A DNA stretch of 64,000 bases, taken from NCBI GenBank assembly GCA_018613035.1, contig JAGGRA010000039.1, forward strand, positions 1 through 64,000, given 5' to 3'. Made by a program: the position numbers and the translations under genes. The notes under the pieces are model-generated. The model was not told where the DNA came from. It was given only the letters and a program-made list of their open reading frames with translations, and did no database searches. This DNA comes from Pseudomonas sp. ISL-84 (lineage in GTDB: Bacteria; Bacillota; Bacilli; Bacillales; Cytobacillaceae). Below are positions 8,460 through 15,609 of the stretch, in pieces; position 1 is the stretch's first letter; each line of letters begins with the position of its first letter.

Positions 8460-8718
8460 ATAGTATACAAGTTATTAATAGTGGCAATGGGAGGTGATTA
8501 GCAGGTAGGGTCTTACCAGTTTCAAGAGTAGGTAAAAAGCAAGCTGAAATCATTATAATAGTTGTACAGTAGAATGAACCTTCATGAGCTACTCGAAAGA
8601 AGGCAACATGTTTTTTTAACCATAATTGGTATACAATCCACCAAATGCAGTATGCTATTTGGTAAATTTTTCTTATCCTCCTGGTCATATTTTCTAATTG
8701 TGAGAATGAGGTATACAT
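8460..8718. promoter_or_regulatory. three GTATAC operator candidates upstream of the first permease
   Basis: Cores lie at 8463-8468 (TAGTATACAAG), 8629-8634 (ATTGGTATACAATCC, a match to the full motif) and 8711-8716 (AGGTATACATAG). They occupy the 560-bp divergent gap (8268-8826) between the aspartate-dehydrogenase-like gene and the permease. Apart from these sites and AT-rich DNA, no gene is supported there. Confidence 0.55.
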
Positions 8719-8826
8719 AGACAGCTAGATCAAGCATAATCATAGCCTCTTTTCAACCAGAATTTTACAATCTATTTGCTTTTCTTAATAGGGAGTTACA
8801 TTTCATAAAAAAATGGAGGGGAATTA

Positions 8827-10272
8827 ATGGAATTAACATTTGCTCATTGGGTATATGCACTTGTAACTGTGTCAGTTATTGCCACGATGCTTTTTAGGAG
8901 AGGTGTTGTGCTGCCGGTTATTATGGGAACATTCTTAGTGGCAGTCATTTATAAAGGAAATTTGATATCAGGTTTCCAGGCCGTTTTTAACGCGAACCTC
9001 CTGGCAGCAAAAGAGCTTTTTAGCATATTCTTAATCATTTCCCTCATGATTGCCTTACTTAATTCTTTGAAAGACTTGGGAGCTGATAAGAAGCTTATTG
9101 GTCCGATTGAAAAAATCATGGTGAATGGGCATGTTTCGTACCTTGTTTTAATGGTGACAACATACGTCATTTCATTATTTTTCTGGCCAACTCCTGCGGT
9201 TCCGCTTATTTGCGCCTTGCTGGTTCCTGCAGCGGTGCGTGCTGGTCTTCCAGTGATGACTTCCGCGATGGTTATTGTTATCGCAGGCCAAGGTATGGCT
9301 CTTTCTTCAGATTATATTATGCAAGTAGCACCGATGCTAAGTGCCAAAGCAGCTGGCATTGATAAAGTGTTAGTTGCTGATAAAACGTTAGTTCTTTCAT
9401 TGATTACTGGAGTAAGTGCACTTGCCTATATCTATTTTGCTCATAGAAAATCAATCGTCAAGAATGATAACGCTGAATCGGGGCTTAATCCTGAAGATGC
9501 AGCTTTTTTCGGTGTAGCCAATGAACTTGCTGCAACAGCAGAAGAAAGTGCTGAAGCGATCCAGAGAAAAAATACATGGGGAAAGGTATTTGCTGTTTTA
9601 GTTCCTTTATCCATGCTTGCTGTTATGATTTATATGTTCCAATCAAAATTAACTGGAGCAACAGGCTTTGAAGGAACAGATGGAGCTGCATTTATCGGAG
9701 GGGTTGCAACACTTCTGTTGGTGCTCGCGACCATTGCATTTAACCGCATCCATGCTTTAGATAAGATTAGCGATCATTTGACAGAAGGTTTTGTGTTTGC
9801 GTTCAGGGCGATGGCACCCGTTATTCCGATTGCCGGATTCTTCTTTATGGGAAGTGCAGACTTCACAGGCACAATCCTATCATTAGATGAAAGCGCTGCC
9901 AAACCGGCATTTTTGTTTGATATGATCCAGGCAGGCCAATCCTATATTCCCGAAAATGCATTTATTGCAGGTTTTGGTATTTTAATTGTTGGACTTATCA
10001 CAGGATTGGACGGTTCAGGCTTTTCTGGCCTGCCATTAACCGGTGCATTATCTGGTGCATTGGCAAATGGAAGCGGCATCGATCCTTCCACATTGGCAGC
10101 GATTGGACAAATGGGTGCCATTTGGGGAGGAGGAACAATTGTTGCATGGTCATCCCTTGTGGCAGTAGCAGGCTTCCTGCAGCTTTCTCCGCTCGAATTG
10201 GCCAGGAAAAACTTTATCCCGGTTATCACCAGCCTATTCCTCGCAACTCTAATTGGAATACTAATCTGGTAA
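8827..10272 (+). CDS. putative IT-superfamily permease
   Basis: A 481-residue polytopic membrane protein with about twelve hydrophobic segments. It has two symmetrical halves, each with a loop rich in G, P and polar residues (SLFFWPTPAVPLICALLVPAA, split, and LDGSGFSGLPLTGALSGALA). That organisation is typical of ion-transporter superfamily carriers (GntP, CitMHS, DctM-like) for small organic anions. A hydrophilic loop lies near residues 210-255. The ATG follows TGGAGGGGAATTA. The gene is preceded by GTATAC operators and followed by a terminator, so it is probably a single-gene unit induced with the cluster. Substrate unknown; an organic acid is the likeliest guess. Confidence 0.7.
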   Translation: MELTFAHWVYALVTVSVIATMLFRRGVVLPVIMGTFLVAVIYKGNLISGFQAVFNANLLAAKELFSIFLIISLMIALLNSLKDLGADKKLIGPIEKIMVNGHVSYLVLMVTTYVISLFFWPTPAVPLICALLVPAAVRAGLPVMTSAMVIVIAGQGMALSSDYIMQVAPMLSAKAAGIDKVLVADKTLVLSLITGVSALAYIYFAHRKSIVKNDNAESGLNPEDAAFFGVANELAATAEESAEAIQRKNTWGKVFAVLVPLSMLAVMIYMFQSKLTGATGFEGTDGAAFIGGVATLLLVLATIAFNRIHALDKISDHLTEGFVFAFRAMAPVIPIAGFFFMGSADFTGTILSLDESAAKPAFLFDMIQAGQSYIPENAFIAGFGILIVGLITGLDGSGFSGLPLTGALSGALANGSGIDPSTLAAIGQMGAIWGGGTIVAWSSLVAVAGFLQLSPLELARKNFIPVITSLFLATLIGILIW

Positions 10273-10300
10273 AAGTATAATCAGCATGCTTGAAAAATAG

Positions 10301-10352
10301 AGGGCTATCCTGCAAAGTTAGAAATAATCTAACTGAAGGAAAGCCCTTTTTA
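10301..10352 (+). terminator. intrinsic terminator after the first permease
   Basis: AGGGCT and AGCCCT enclose a second stem AGTTAG/CTAACT, followed by TTTTTAT. Confidence 0.75.
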
Positions 10353-10387
10353 TAGTTAAAAGTGTTTAGCAGATAAGGAGTGATCTA

Positions 10388-11083
10388 GTGAAGAAACTCA
10401 AAGTTGCCTTGGCGGGCATTGGAAAATTGGGTGCAGCTATGATGGCGCATTGGAATGAAGAAAACATCCAAATAGGTATCTATCATCCAAGCAGGACGAA
10501 AGCCGAACAATTTATTCGGCGTTTTCCAAACGGTTATTTATTAAATGAACAGGATCTGAGAGAGGTGGATATCCTCATATTGGCTTTGCCGGCCGGCAAG
10601 GTGATTCCCTTTATGGAAAACATAGCAGCTGAAGCACTTTCTTCCTCGGTAATCTTTATCAATATGGCTACAGCTCTGCCTACAAAAGTAGTCTGCAAGA
10701 GATTCCCGTCTTACAATGTGTATGGCATAAAATATATGGGCCATTCCAGAGATTTATTGGAGCATGGAAATGGATTGTTTATTACCGAGGAGCATTTGCC
10801 AGAACAAGTAATGGAACTATACAAACCATTGGGAAAAATCAATAAAGATGGCGAAGACAGATTAGTTGAAATTAACAAACTGGCTACCTATTATGCAGTA
10901 AAAACGGCAGTGGAAATCGAAAAAGACTTCACCAATAAAGGCTACCCGTCCGCTTATATAAAAAGGGCACTCACATCACTCGCTCCTGAAGTCATCCGCT
11001 CCTATAGCGAAGGCAATTTGGGTCATTTTGCACAGGAGATTGTGAGAGAAATAAAAGAAAGCAGTGAAAAAGATGCTGATTGA
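10388..11083 (+). CDS. NAD(P)-binding dehydrogenase-like protein
   Basis: A 231-residue protein with an N-terminal Rossmann fold (VALAGIGKLGAAMMAHWNEENIQIG, split) and an arginine after the second strand (HPSRTK) that suggests NADP preference. Then comes ILALPAGKVIPFMENIA, as in pyrroline-5-carboxylate-reductase/6-phosphogluconate-dehydrogenase-type enzymes. The C-terminal part is helical and short, so it is smaller than a typical beta-hydroxyacid dehydrogenase. Start is GTG, supported by AAGGAGTG six bases upstream. No GTATAC site was seen directly before it. The reaction is not identifiable. Confidence 0.7.
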   Translation: MKKLKVALAGIGKLGAAMMAHWNEENIQIGIYHPSRTKAEQFIRRFPNGYLLNEQDLREVDILILALPAGKVIPFMENIAAEALSSSVIFINMATALPTKVVCKRFPSYNVYGIKYMGHSRDLLEHGNGLFITEEHLPEQVMELYKPLGKINKDGEDRLVEINKLATYYAVKTAVEIEKDFTNKGYPSAYIKRALTSLAPEVIRSYSEGNLGHFAQEIVREIKESSEKDAD

Positions 11084-11104
11084 CTACATCAGCATCTTTT
11101 TTTG
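11067..11104 (+). terminator. intrinsic terminator overlapping the end of the dehydrogenase-like gene
   Basis: AAAAAGATGCTGA pairs with TCAGCATCTTTTT across a nine-base loop, with a run of seven T. The left arm encodes the last residues of the gene at 10388. Confidence 0.88.
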
Positions 11105-11138
11105 CCTTTGAGCAATCATATTCAGCCCGGTTTTCGGA

Positions 11139-11214
11139 TATCAACAAAAACCAGGCATATCAACGAAATCACGGATATATCAATGAAAAGCAAGCATATA
11201 TCAACGAAAATTCA
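11139..11214. repeat. 19-21 bp direct repeat array, four copies
   Basis: TATCAAC(or T)GAAA-type units start at 11139, 11158, 11178 and 11199, with non-identical linkers. A similar array with another core occurs at 26221. Confidence 0.7.
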
Positions 11215-11230
11215 TTTTTATCGGCCAAAT

Positions 11231-11264
11231 CGATAAAAAATCCCCCTGCACCTGCAGCGGGGAC
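11231..11264 (-). terminator. intrinsic terminator of the leftward second permease
   Basis: Read on the minus strand, TCCCCGCTGCA and TGCAGGGGGA form the stem, followed by TTTTTT. It lies just past the stop at 11276. Confidence 0.75.
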
Positions 11265-11275
11265 CCGGAAATCTA

Positions 11276-12694
11276 TTAACTTAACAGGCTTTCTAATAAG
11301 AATAAATACAGCATAACACAAGCAACATATATAGCTGCAAATGGCATATTCCAGTTGGACACTTTATAGGAATTGACTTTAATAATGTTTGACATAAGGC
11401 CCAGCGTAGCATTATAAGGACCTACCAAAAAGGAGGAAACAGCTCCTGACAGCATCGCGACTGTCAAAATGTGCGGAGAGATTCCGATTGCATCCGGGTT
11501 AACACCTTCAATCATTAAAGCGAGTGATACTGCAGGGTGAAGGCCTAAAAAGGCCAGTCCCAAAGGAATGAGTGGCAGGATAATCAGAAAAATTTCCACT
11601 CCTGCAACGTCAATAAAAGCTGCAATCCAGCCATACAATTTTTCATTGAAATTGGAATAATTAATAGCTGAAATAAAAAATCCGGTAGATAGAAAGATGA
11701 AGAATTGATCCTTCATGCTCATAGAAAAAGTTTGAAGGTGTTCAATCAGCTGATTGCCAAATTCTTTTCCTTTTTTTAGGAAGAGGGCCCAGCTAAACGC
11801 AAATGGAATGACAATCAATGAGACAAGAATTAAGAACGGCAATGAGAATTGAGTTTCTGCAAGGGAAACAATAAGATTAAAGATAGCAATTGCAACCAGA
11901 ATTTGAAAAACCCGGCCAGGCCGCCCCGCAAAGCCTCCTTCCAGAGCTGCTGCCGTTTCATGTACGGATTTTTCAGTGGGTGGGATGGCCATCGTTTGGG
12001 ATTTGCGGGAACCAATAAACCAATCCAATCCTAATCCCAACATGCTTAACGGAATGACATAGGGAAGGATGGATCCCCAGCTAACTCCAGTCATTGTAAT
12101 AACAATCCCAACAATGGGTGTAACAGGAGCCCATAATAAAGGCATGGCAAAACCTCTCGAGATCGCCCTGCTCATAAACCGCTCCTTATTCCGGACCGGA
12201 AAGCTTCCCAGCGCTGGACGTATGGAATAGTATGTCATGGGAAGCGTTGCAAGGTTCATAAAAATGCTAAAAAAGTAAGAGATACCGGAAGTCATCATAT
12301 ATAAATGGCCGGAAGTCTTTACTTTTTTCTGAATAATCGCCTGTATCCCCTCGCCATATCTCCCAATCCTAATGGGAATTCCCAAGATAGGTATTAAAGT
12401 AAACATGGTAAGCAAGTCAAGCATCGGTCCAAAAGCAAGGATATAATTTTGCCACTGTGAGCCGCTTGTCCAAAGCAGCAAAACCCCGAGCCCAAGGAAG
12501 ATGCCCCCCAAGACTTGGACGAATCTCTTTGCAATCCTGAATGTCAAAACAACAATAATGAAACATAAAATGGAGAGGAGGGGACCGATCTTCCATTCAG
12601 GCATTAGAGTGGACAGCAAATATAGGCTAATGACAGATAAAAATAAAACTCTAAGCATATCAGACACCCTCGCAATCATTAAAGAATCCTTCAT
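11276..12694 (-). CDS. putative 12-TM permease of the gene cluster
   Basis: A 472-residue hydrophobic membrane protein with about twelve segments. It includes a polar-interrupted central helix region (GISYFFSIFMNLATLPMTYYS, split) and a mirrored C-terminal region (LTVAMLSGAVSSFLVGPYNATLGLM, split). The P/N-rich re-entrant segments in both halves suggest an ion-transporter superfamily carrier such as an organic-anion permease, distinct from the one at 8827. A GTATAC operator sits 72 bp upstream of the start and a terminator follows. It is divergent from the 28-codon micro-gene, and both are flanked by the same motif. Substrate unknown. Confidence 0.7.
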   Translation of the reverse strand: MKDSLMIARVSDMLRVLFLSVISLYLLSTLMPEWKIGPLLSILCFIIVVLTFRIAKRFVQVLGGIFLGLGVLLLWTSGSQWQNYILAFGPMLDLLTMFTLIPILGIPIRIGRYGEGIQAIIQKKVKTSGHLYMMTSGISYFFSIFMNLATLPMTYYSIRPALGSFPVRNKERFMSRAISRGFAMPLLWAPVTPIVGIVITMTGVSWGSILPYVIPLSMLGLGLDWFIGSRKSQTMAIPPTEKSVHETAAALEGGFAGRPGRVFQILVAIAIFNLIVSLAETQFSLPFLILVSLIVIPFAFSWALFLKKGKEFGNQLIEHLQTFSMSMKDQFFIFLSTGFFISAINYSNFNEKLYGWIAAFIDVAGVEIFLIILPLIPLGLAFLGLHPAVSLALMIEGVNPDAIGISPHILTVAMLSGAVSSFLVGPYNATLGLMSNIIKVNSYKVSNWNMPFAAIYVACVMLYLFLLESLLS

Positions 12695-12762
12695 CTTATA
12701 ATATCGTGAATGAAATATCTTTTGTTAAGGGAAAAGAAATTAAAAACCCTTTTTAAATTAAG

Positions 12763-12776
12763 GTTGTATACCAAAA
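12763..12776 (-). promoter_or_regulatory. GTATAC operator upstream of second permease
   Basis: TTGTATACCAAAAT (core 12766-12771) lies 72 bp before the leftward permease start. It is the reverse complement of the consensus TTGGTATACAA. Confidence 0.65.
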
Positions 12777-12833
12777 TGTTTATTTTAAAGGTTTAATTCA
12801 CCAATTTGCCATAAATTAAATAAAATTATGGTA

Positions 12834-12879
12834 TTTGGTATACAATTTAGTTGTAAACCAGTAAAACTCATTATATAAT
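12834..12879 (+). promoter_or_regulatory. promoter with adjoining GTATAC operator for the micro-gene
   Basis: A -35 TTGTAA (12851-12856) and -10 TATAAT (12874-12879) are 17 bp apart. A full operator match, TTGGTATACAATTT (core 12838-12843), abuts the -35 box. Transcription would start near 12886, about 30 nt before the ATG. Confidence 0.7.
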
Positions 12880-12916
12880 AATGATAACAGGAAAGAAAAA
12901 AAAGGAGGAAATCCCA

Positions 12917-13003
12917 ATGTTCAACTTTCTATTTGGTTCTAAATATGCAGTTGAAAAATCCGAAAGAAAATTAGCGCGATTGAGAAAGACATTAAAATTC
13001 TAA
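12917..13003 (+). CDS. 28-residue micro-protein with its own promoter and terminator
   Basis: A very short ORF starting MFNFLFGSKYAVEK and ending KTLKF. The ATG follows an ideal AAAGGAGG ribosome-binding site at seven bases. The first seven residues are hydrophobic/aromatic; the rest is a strongly basic, probably amphipathic helix (K, R, E repeats). A consensus promoter with a GTATAC operator lies upstream and an intrinsic terminator starts five bases after the stop, so it is a complete transcription unit of about 150 nt. It could be a small membrane-associated peptide or a dual-function RNA. No family recognised. Confidence 0.7.
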   Translation: MFNFLFGSKYAVEKSERKLARLRKTLKF

Positions 13004-13007
13004 CCAG

Positions 13008-13035
13008 GCCGCCATCCTTGGCGGTTTTTTATTTT
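13008..13035 (+). terminator. intrinsic terminator of the micro-gene
   Basis: GCCGCC and GGCGGT form the stem with an ATCCTT loop, followed by TTTTTATTTT. Confidence 0.85.
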
Positions 13036-13120
13036 ACAGAGACCTTTGAAAGTTCATAGTTAGTATATAAAGCGATCCACTACAAGATATTCCGCTGAAC
13101 CATTCTCTTCCTGAACAACA

Positions 13121-13151
13121 AACCCGGAAGAAGAGAAGCTTCCTCCGGGTT
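13121..13151 (-). terminator. probable terminator of the 111-aa gene
   Basis: AACCCGGA...TCCGGGTT with an inner AGAAG/CTTC extension makes a long hairpin immediately downstream of the leftward gene. The minus-strand tail (TTTGTTGTTC) is only partly T-rich. Confidence 0.6.
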
Positions 13152-13175
13152 CAAAATCTTCTTATTAAAAGAGGT

Positions 13176-13511
13176 TTACACAGCTACTTCATCAGACTTA
13201 ACAAGCTTGGAGTGGATAGAGTCCTCACTGTTGCCTGAAGCTTTTACAATCTCATCTAATTCCTCGCGGGCTGCTTCAAGGGTTCCAAATCGCTCAAAGA
13301 ATTTCACACCGATATGGTTAACATATTCTTTTCCTTCATATTCTTCAAACAACTGGATTTTCATATTCTCATCTAAAACCTCTGCGATCGTGTATTTTGC
13401 CTTTAATTTATCGAAGAAATAAAAATGATAGGTTTCAACCGGCTTTAAGCCCTCATTTTCTAGAATCGTTTGGAAGGTATCTTTATTTGTTAAAACAATA
13501 TATTTTCCCAT
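13176..13511 (-). CDS. uncharacterised 111-aa cytoplasmic protein of the regulon
   Basis: A soluble protein starting MGKYIVLTNKD. The start at 13511 is supported by AAAGGAGTG; the longer upstream extension has no such site and crosses the operator. It has short beta-strand-like segments (KYIVLTNK, VETYHFYFFD, KIQLFEEYEG), then a C-terminal helix (TLEAAREELDEIVKASG), suggesting a small alpha/beta domain. It has no cysteines, signal peptide or membrane segment. A GTATAC operator 97 bp upstream places it in the same regulon as the ferredoxin and diiron-protein genes. It could be an accessory or carrier component of the oxidation system, but no family is recognised. Confidence 0.75.
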   Translation of the reverse strand: MGKYIVLTNKDTFQTILENEGLKPVETYHFYFFDKLKAKYTIAEVLDENMKIQLFEEYEGKEYVNHIGVKFFERFGTLEAAREELDEIVKASGNSEDSIHSKLVKSDEVAV

Positions 13512-13603
13512 ATTTACCACTCCTTTAATATTTTTAGAATGCGCAGGTGAAAAAATGTCTCTCCTAATATGTATGCTTCTCGCATATCTCCTCCCGTCTG
13601 GAA

Positions 13604-13617
13604 TATTGTATACCATA
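13604..13617 (-). promoter_or_regulatory. GTATAC operator upstream of the 111-aa gene
   Basis: ATTGTATACCATAT (core 13608-13613), 97 bp before the start of the leftward gene. Confidence 0.65.
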
Positions 13618-13733
13618 TATCTTAAATGTATTTTATAACAAGGAGAAGAAATGTTCAATGATATATTCTAAATTTTTTAATAATTCCGTTAAAGTGATAA
13701 AAAATATATAATGATAGCCGGTTAAAATTAGGT

Positions 13734-13846
13734 GTTGATTTCCGATCAGACACTAGCTTTCCGAGGGCTACTGAGAGCTCCTCGGCGTTCTAAGCCTGCG
13801 GGGTCTCCCTTGGTTCGCTTGTCCCGTACCTTCCCCTCAAGTCAAC
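13734..13846. repeat. degenerate MITE-like palindromic repeat
   Basis: Begins GTTGATTTCCG and ends AAGTCAAC, with the usual internal GCGGGGTCTCCCTTGG segment. It is diverged compared with other copies and lacks recognisable outer inverted repeats. Confidence 0.75.
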
Positions 13847-13888
13847 ACGATTCTAAATCAGTAGATAACTTATCACAGATAATAAATT

Positions 13889-14130
13889 AGGCTGTTTTCT
13901 AAAAGATTGTTGTTTTTGAATAGATTTATGAATAGAACAATAAATAATGTTGGTTGATTGGAGCGTAAGGTGCGAGACTCCTGCGGGAGGAGTGGGACAG
14001 GTGAGACCCCACAGGCGCAGCGCGCTGAGGAGGCTCACCGCCTACCCCGCGTTCGCTGAGCAGCCTGGAGCGGAAATCAACCTCTCTACAATATTTGTTT
14101 AAAAAGCAACAAAGTTTGCGAAAACAGCCT
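13889..14130. repeat. MITE-like element, AGGCTGTTTTC class
   Basis: Outer inverted repeats AGGCTGTTTTC (13889-13899) and GAAAACAGCCT (14120-14130) enclose an inner palindrome from GTTGATT (13953) to AATCAAC (ending 14081), containing GACTCCTGCGGGAGGAG and GTGAGACCCCAC. It carries no protein gene. It lies between the 111-aa gene and the first ferredoxin gene. Confidence 0.85.
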
Positions 14131-14148
14131 AAATTAAAAAAATCCTAT

Positions 14149-14177
14149 TTGCCAATCTTCCAGAAAGGTTGTATACT
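14149..14177 (+). promoter_or_regulatory. promoter of ferredoxin gene with operator over the -10 box
   Basis: A -35 TTGCCA (14149-14154), 17-bp spacer, and -10 TATACT (14172-14177). The -10 box is part of the motif TTGTATACTTT (core 14171-14176), so a bound GntR protein would block RNA polymerase. This is the clearest sign that the motif is a repressor site. Confidence 0.7.
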
Positions 14178-14224
14178 TTTTGAAAGTATCTAAATTTTTC
14201 GAATAAACTGAAAGGGGTAATGAT

Positions 14225-14557
14225 ATGCCAAAGGTTACTCTCCATGTTGATGGGAAGAAAGTGGAACAGCAAGTAAAAGATAATGCAAATTTAGTAGTAT
14301 TAGCGGGGATCCGCCAATTCCCAGAGTTAAAGTATGGCTGCGGAATGGGAAGATGTACAAAGTGTACTTGCGTTGTTATTAGCGGGGGAGAAGATTTAGC
14401 ACCGCCTAATTGGAAAGAGGAAAAAATGCTAGGTGACAAGGTGAATGAGGGCTACAGATTAACTTGCCAACTAACAATTCAGAAGGATATTGAAATATCT
14501 CAGGAAAATATCTCTGTAACTCCGCCAAAGAAGACAACAGCAGCTATTACGAAATAG
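14225..14557 (+). CDS. plant-type [2Fe-2S] ferredoxin (first)
   Basis: A 110-residue electron carrier. The cluster-binding loop is YGCGMGRCTKC (C-x4-C-x2-C), with the fourth cysteine in RLTCQL near residue 80, the usual spacing for plant-type/adrenodoxin-like ferredoxins. A short lysine-rich tail follows. The ATG has AAAGGGGTAATG upstream. Its promoter overlaps a GTATAC operator and the creatininase-family gene follows after 60 bp. It probably passes electrons to an oxygenase of the cluster, the heme-oxygenase-like protein at 15610 being the best candidate; that pairing is inference. No ferredoxin reductase gene is nearby. Confidence 0.92.
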   Translation: MPKVTLHVDGKKVEQQVKDNANLVVLAGIRQFPELKYGCGMGRCTKCTCVVISGGEDLAPPNWKEEKMLGDKVNEGYRLTCQLTIQKDIEISQENISVTPPKKTTAAITK

Positions 14558-14578
14558 TTTTTTATTTTTTAAATTAAA

Positions 14579-14592
14579 TGGTATACAAAATA
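14579..14592 (+). promoter_or_regulatory. GTATAC operator upstream of the creatininase-family gene
   Basis: ATGGTATACAAAAT (core 14581-14586), 32 bp before the gene start and directly after the ferredoxin gene. Confidence 0.62.
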
Positions 14593-14617
14593 CCTTAGAG
14601 TAGCGGGTGATTATTAA

Positions 14618-15388
14618 ATGAATTGTTATGATCTAACGAAAATGACTTGGAAAGAAGTAGAAGAGTCATTACAAACAGTTGAAATTGCTATTATTCCAGT
14701 CGGTGCACATGAACAGCATGGGCCGCATATGGCTGAAAGCTGTGATGCAGTGCTTGCGGAGAAGATGGCAATAAAGCTGGGAGAAAGAATGTTTCCATAT
14801 GCCATTGTGACTCCTGTTGTGAATATGGGGGTATCCGAGCATCACATGCATTTTCCTGGAACAATCTCACTGCAGCCAGCAACCTTGATTGCTGTTTTGA
14901 AAGATATGGTTTCGTCATTGAAGCAGCATGGTATTAAGAAGTTTCTATTTCTAAATTCACATGGAGGCAACCAATCTACTTTGAATCTTGCCGCCATGAC
15001 GATTACAAAAGAATTGGATGTTGAAGTCTACTATGCAAAAACAACCGCATCAGCCAAGGAGTCAATTGGGAAATTTGTAAAATCGCCTCTTTTTGGTCAC
15101 AGCTGTGAGCGTGAAGTTTCAGAAGCTTTGTACCTGGCACCTGAACTGGTCAGAACCGAACTATTAGAAAAAGGCGATATTCGAGAGGATGGAAGATGGA
15201 AAAGGCTGCGGCCTGGCAAAGCGGTCCAGGGATTCTATTTCTATGAGGAAATGACCCAAAACGGATGTATTGGAGATGGCAGACAGGGCTCTAGGGAAAT
15301 TGGTAAGCAAATTGTAGATGAAGCCTTAAAGAATCTTACTGAAGAACTTTCCGAGCTGCTTGATCTCAAAGCTGAACTGCTATATTAA
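14618..15388 (+). CDS. creatininase family amidohydrolase
   Basis: A 256-residue member of the creatininase family (creatinine amidohydrolase, FAPy deformylase, MftE), which are divalent-metal enzymes that hydrolyse cyclic or formyl amides or trim peptides. Likely metal ligands are E32 and H34 (PVGAHEQHGPH), D43 and H115 (NSHGGNQ), plus a glutamate in HSCEREVSEA. The SHGGN motif is the MftE/deformylase-like version rather than the HYEN of true creatininase, so creatinine is unlikely to be the substrate. It is expressed from its own operator-bearing promoter region just after the ferredoxin gene, and probably opens an amide in the pathway. Confidence 0.88.
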   Translation: MNCYDLTKMTWKEVEESLQTVEIAIIPVGAHEQHGPHMAESCDAVLAEKMAIKLGERMFPYAIVTPVVNMGVSEHHMHFPGTISLQPATLIAVLKDMVSSLKQHGIKKFLFLNSHGGNQSTLNLAAMTITKELDVEVYYAKTTASAKESIGKFVKSPLFGHSCEREVSEALYLAPELVRTELLEKGDIREDGRWKRLRPGKAVQGFYFYEEMTQNGCIGDGRQGSREIGKQIVDEALKNLTEELSELLDLKAELLY

Positions 15389-15442
15389 TTCTAGTTCTCA
15401 ACAGAAACTTTAATTAATCTTTAAAAAATTCTAAAAATTGTG

Positions 15443-15488
15443 TTTACAAGTGAAAAAGAATAGGTTATTATTCAATTAAGGTATACCA
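15443..15488 (+). promoter_or_regulatory. promoter and operator of the diiron-protein gene
   Basis: A -35 TTTACA (15443-15448), 17-bp spacer, -10 TATTAT (15466-15471), then the operator AAGGTATACCAAAG (core 15481-15486) over the expected start of transcription. Confidence 0.6.
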
Positions 15489-15511
15489 AAGACCAAAAAA
15501 ACAAGAAGAAT

Positions 15512-15545
15512 AGAGGTTGTAAAATAGCAACCTATTATTTTTTAA
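15512..15545 (+). terminator. leader terminator upstream of the diiron-protein gene
   Basis: AGGTTG and CAACCT form a six-pair stem with an eight-base loop, followed by ATTATTTTTT. It lies between the promoter and the start codon, so it would stop leader transcripts unless antiterminated or bypassed. Confidence 0.55.
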
Positions 15546-15549
15546 AAGT

Positions 15550-15563
15550 TTTGGTATACAAAA
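15550..15563 (+). promoter_or_regulatory. second GTATAC operator of the diiron-protein gene
   Basis: TTTGGTATACAAAA (core 15554-15559), after the leader terminator and 51 bp before the start codon. It is the best match to the consensus in the window. Confidence 0.65.
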
Positions 15564-15609
15564 TATCAAATGCCAATAGGCTACATAAAAATCGAGGAGG
15601 AGTTTATAC

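Noticed and set aside
8458-8718. Leftward 86-codon frame in the gap before the first permease
   Set aside because: No ribosome-binding site, covers the operator cluster, and composition is AT-driven.
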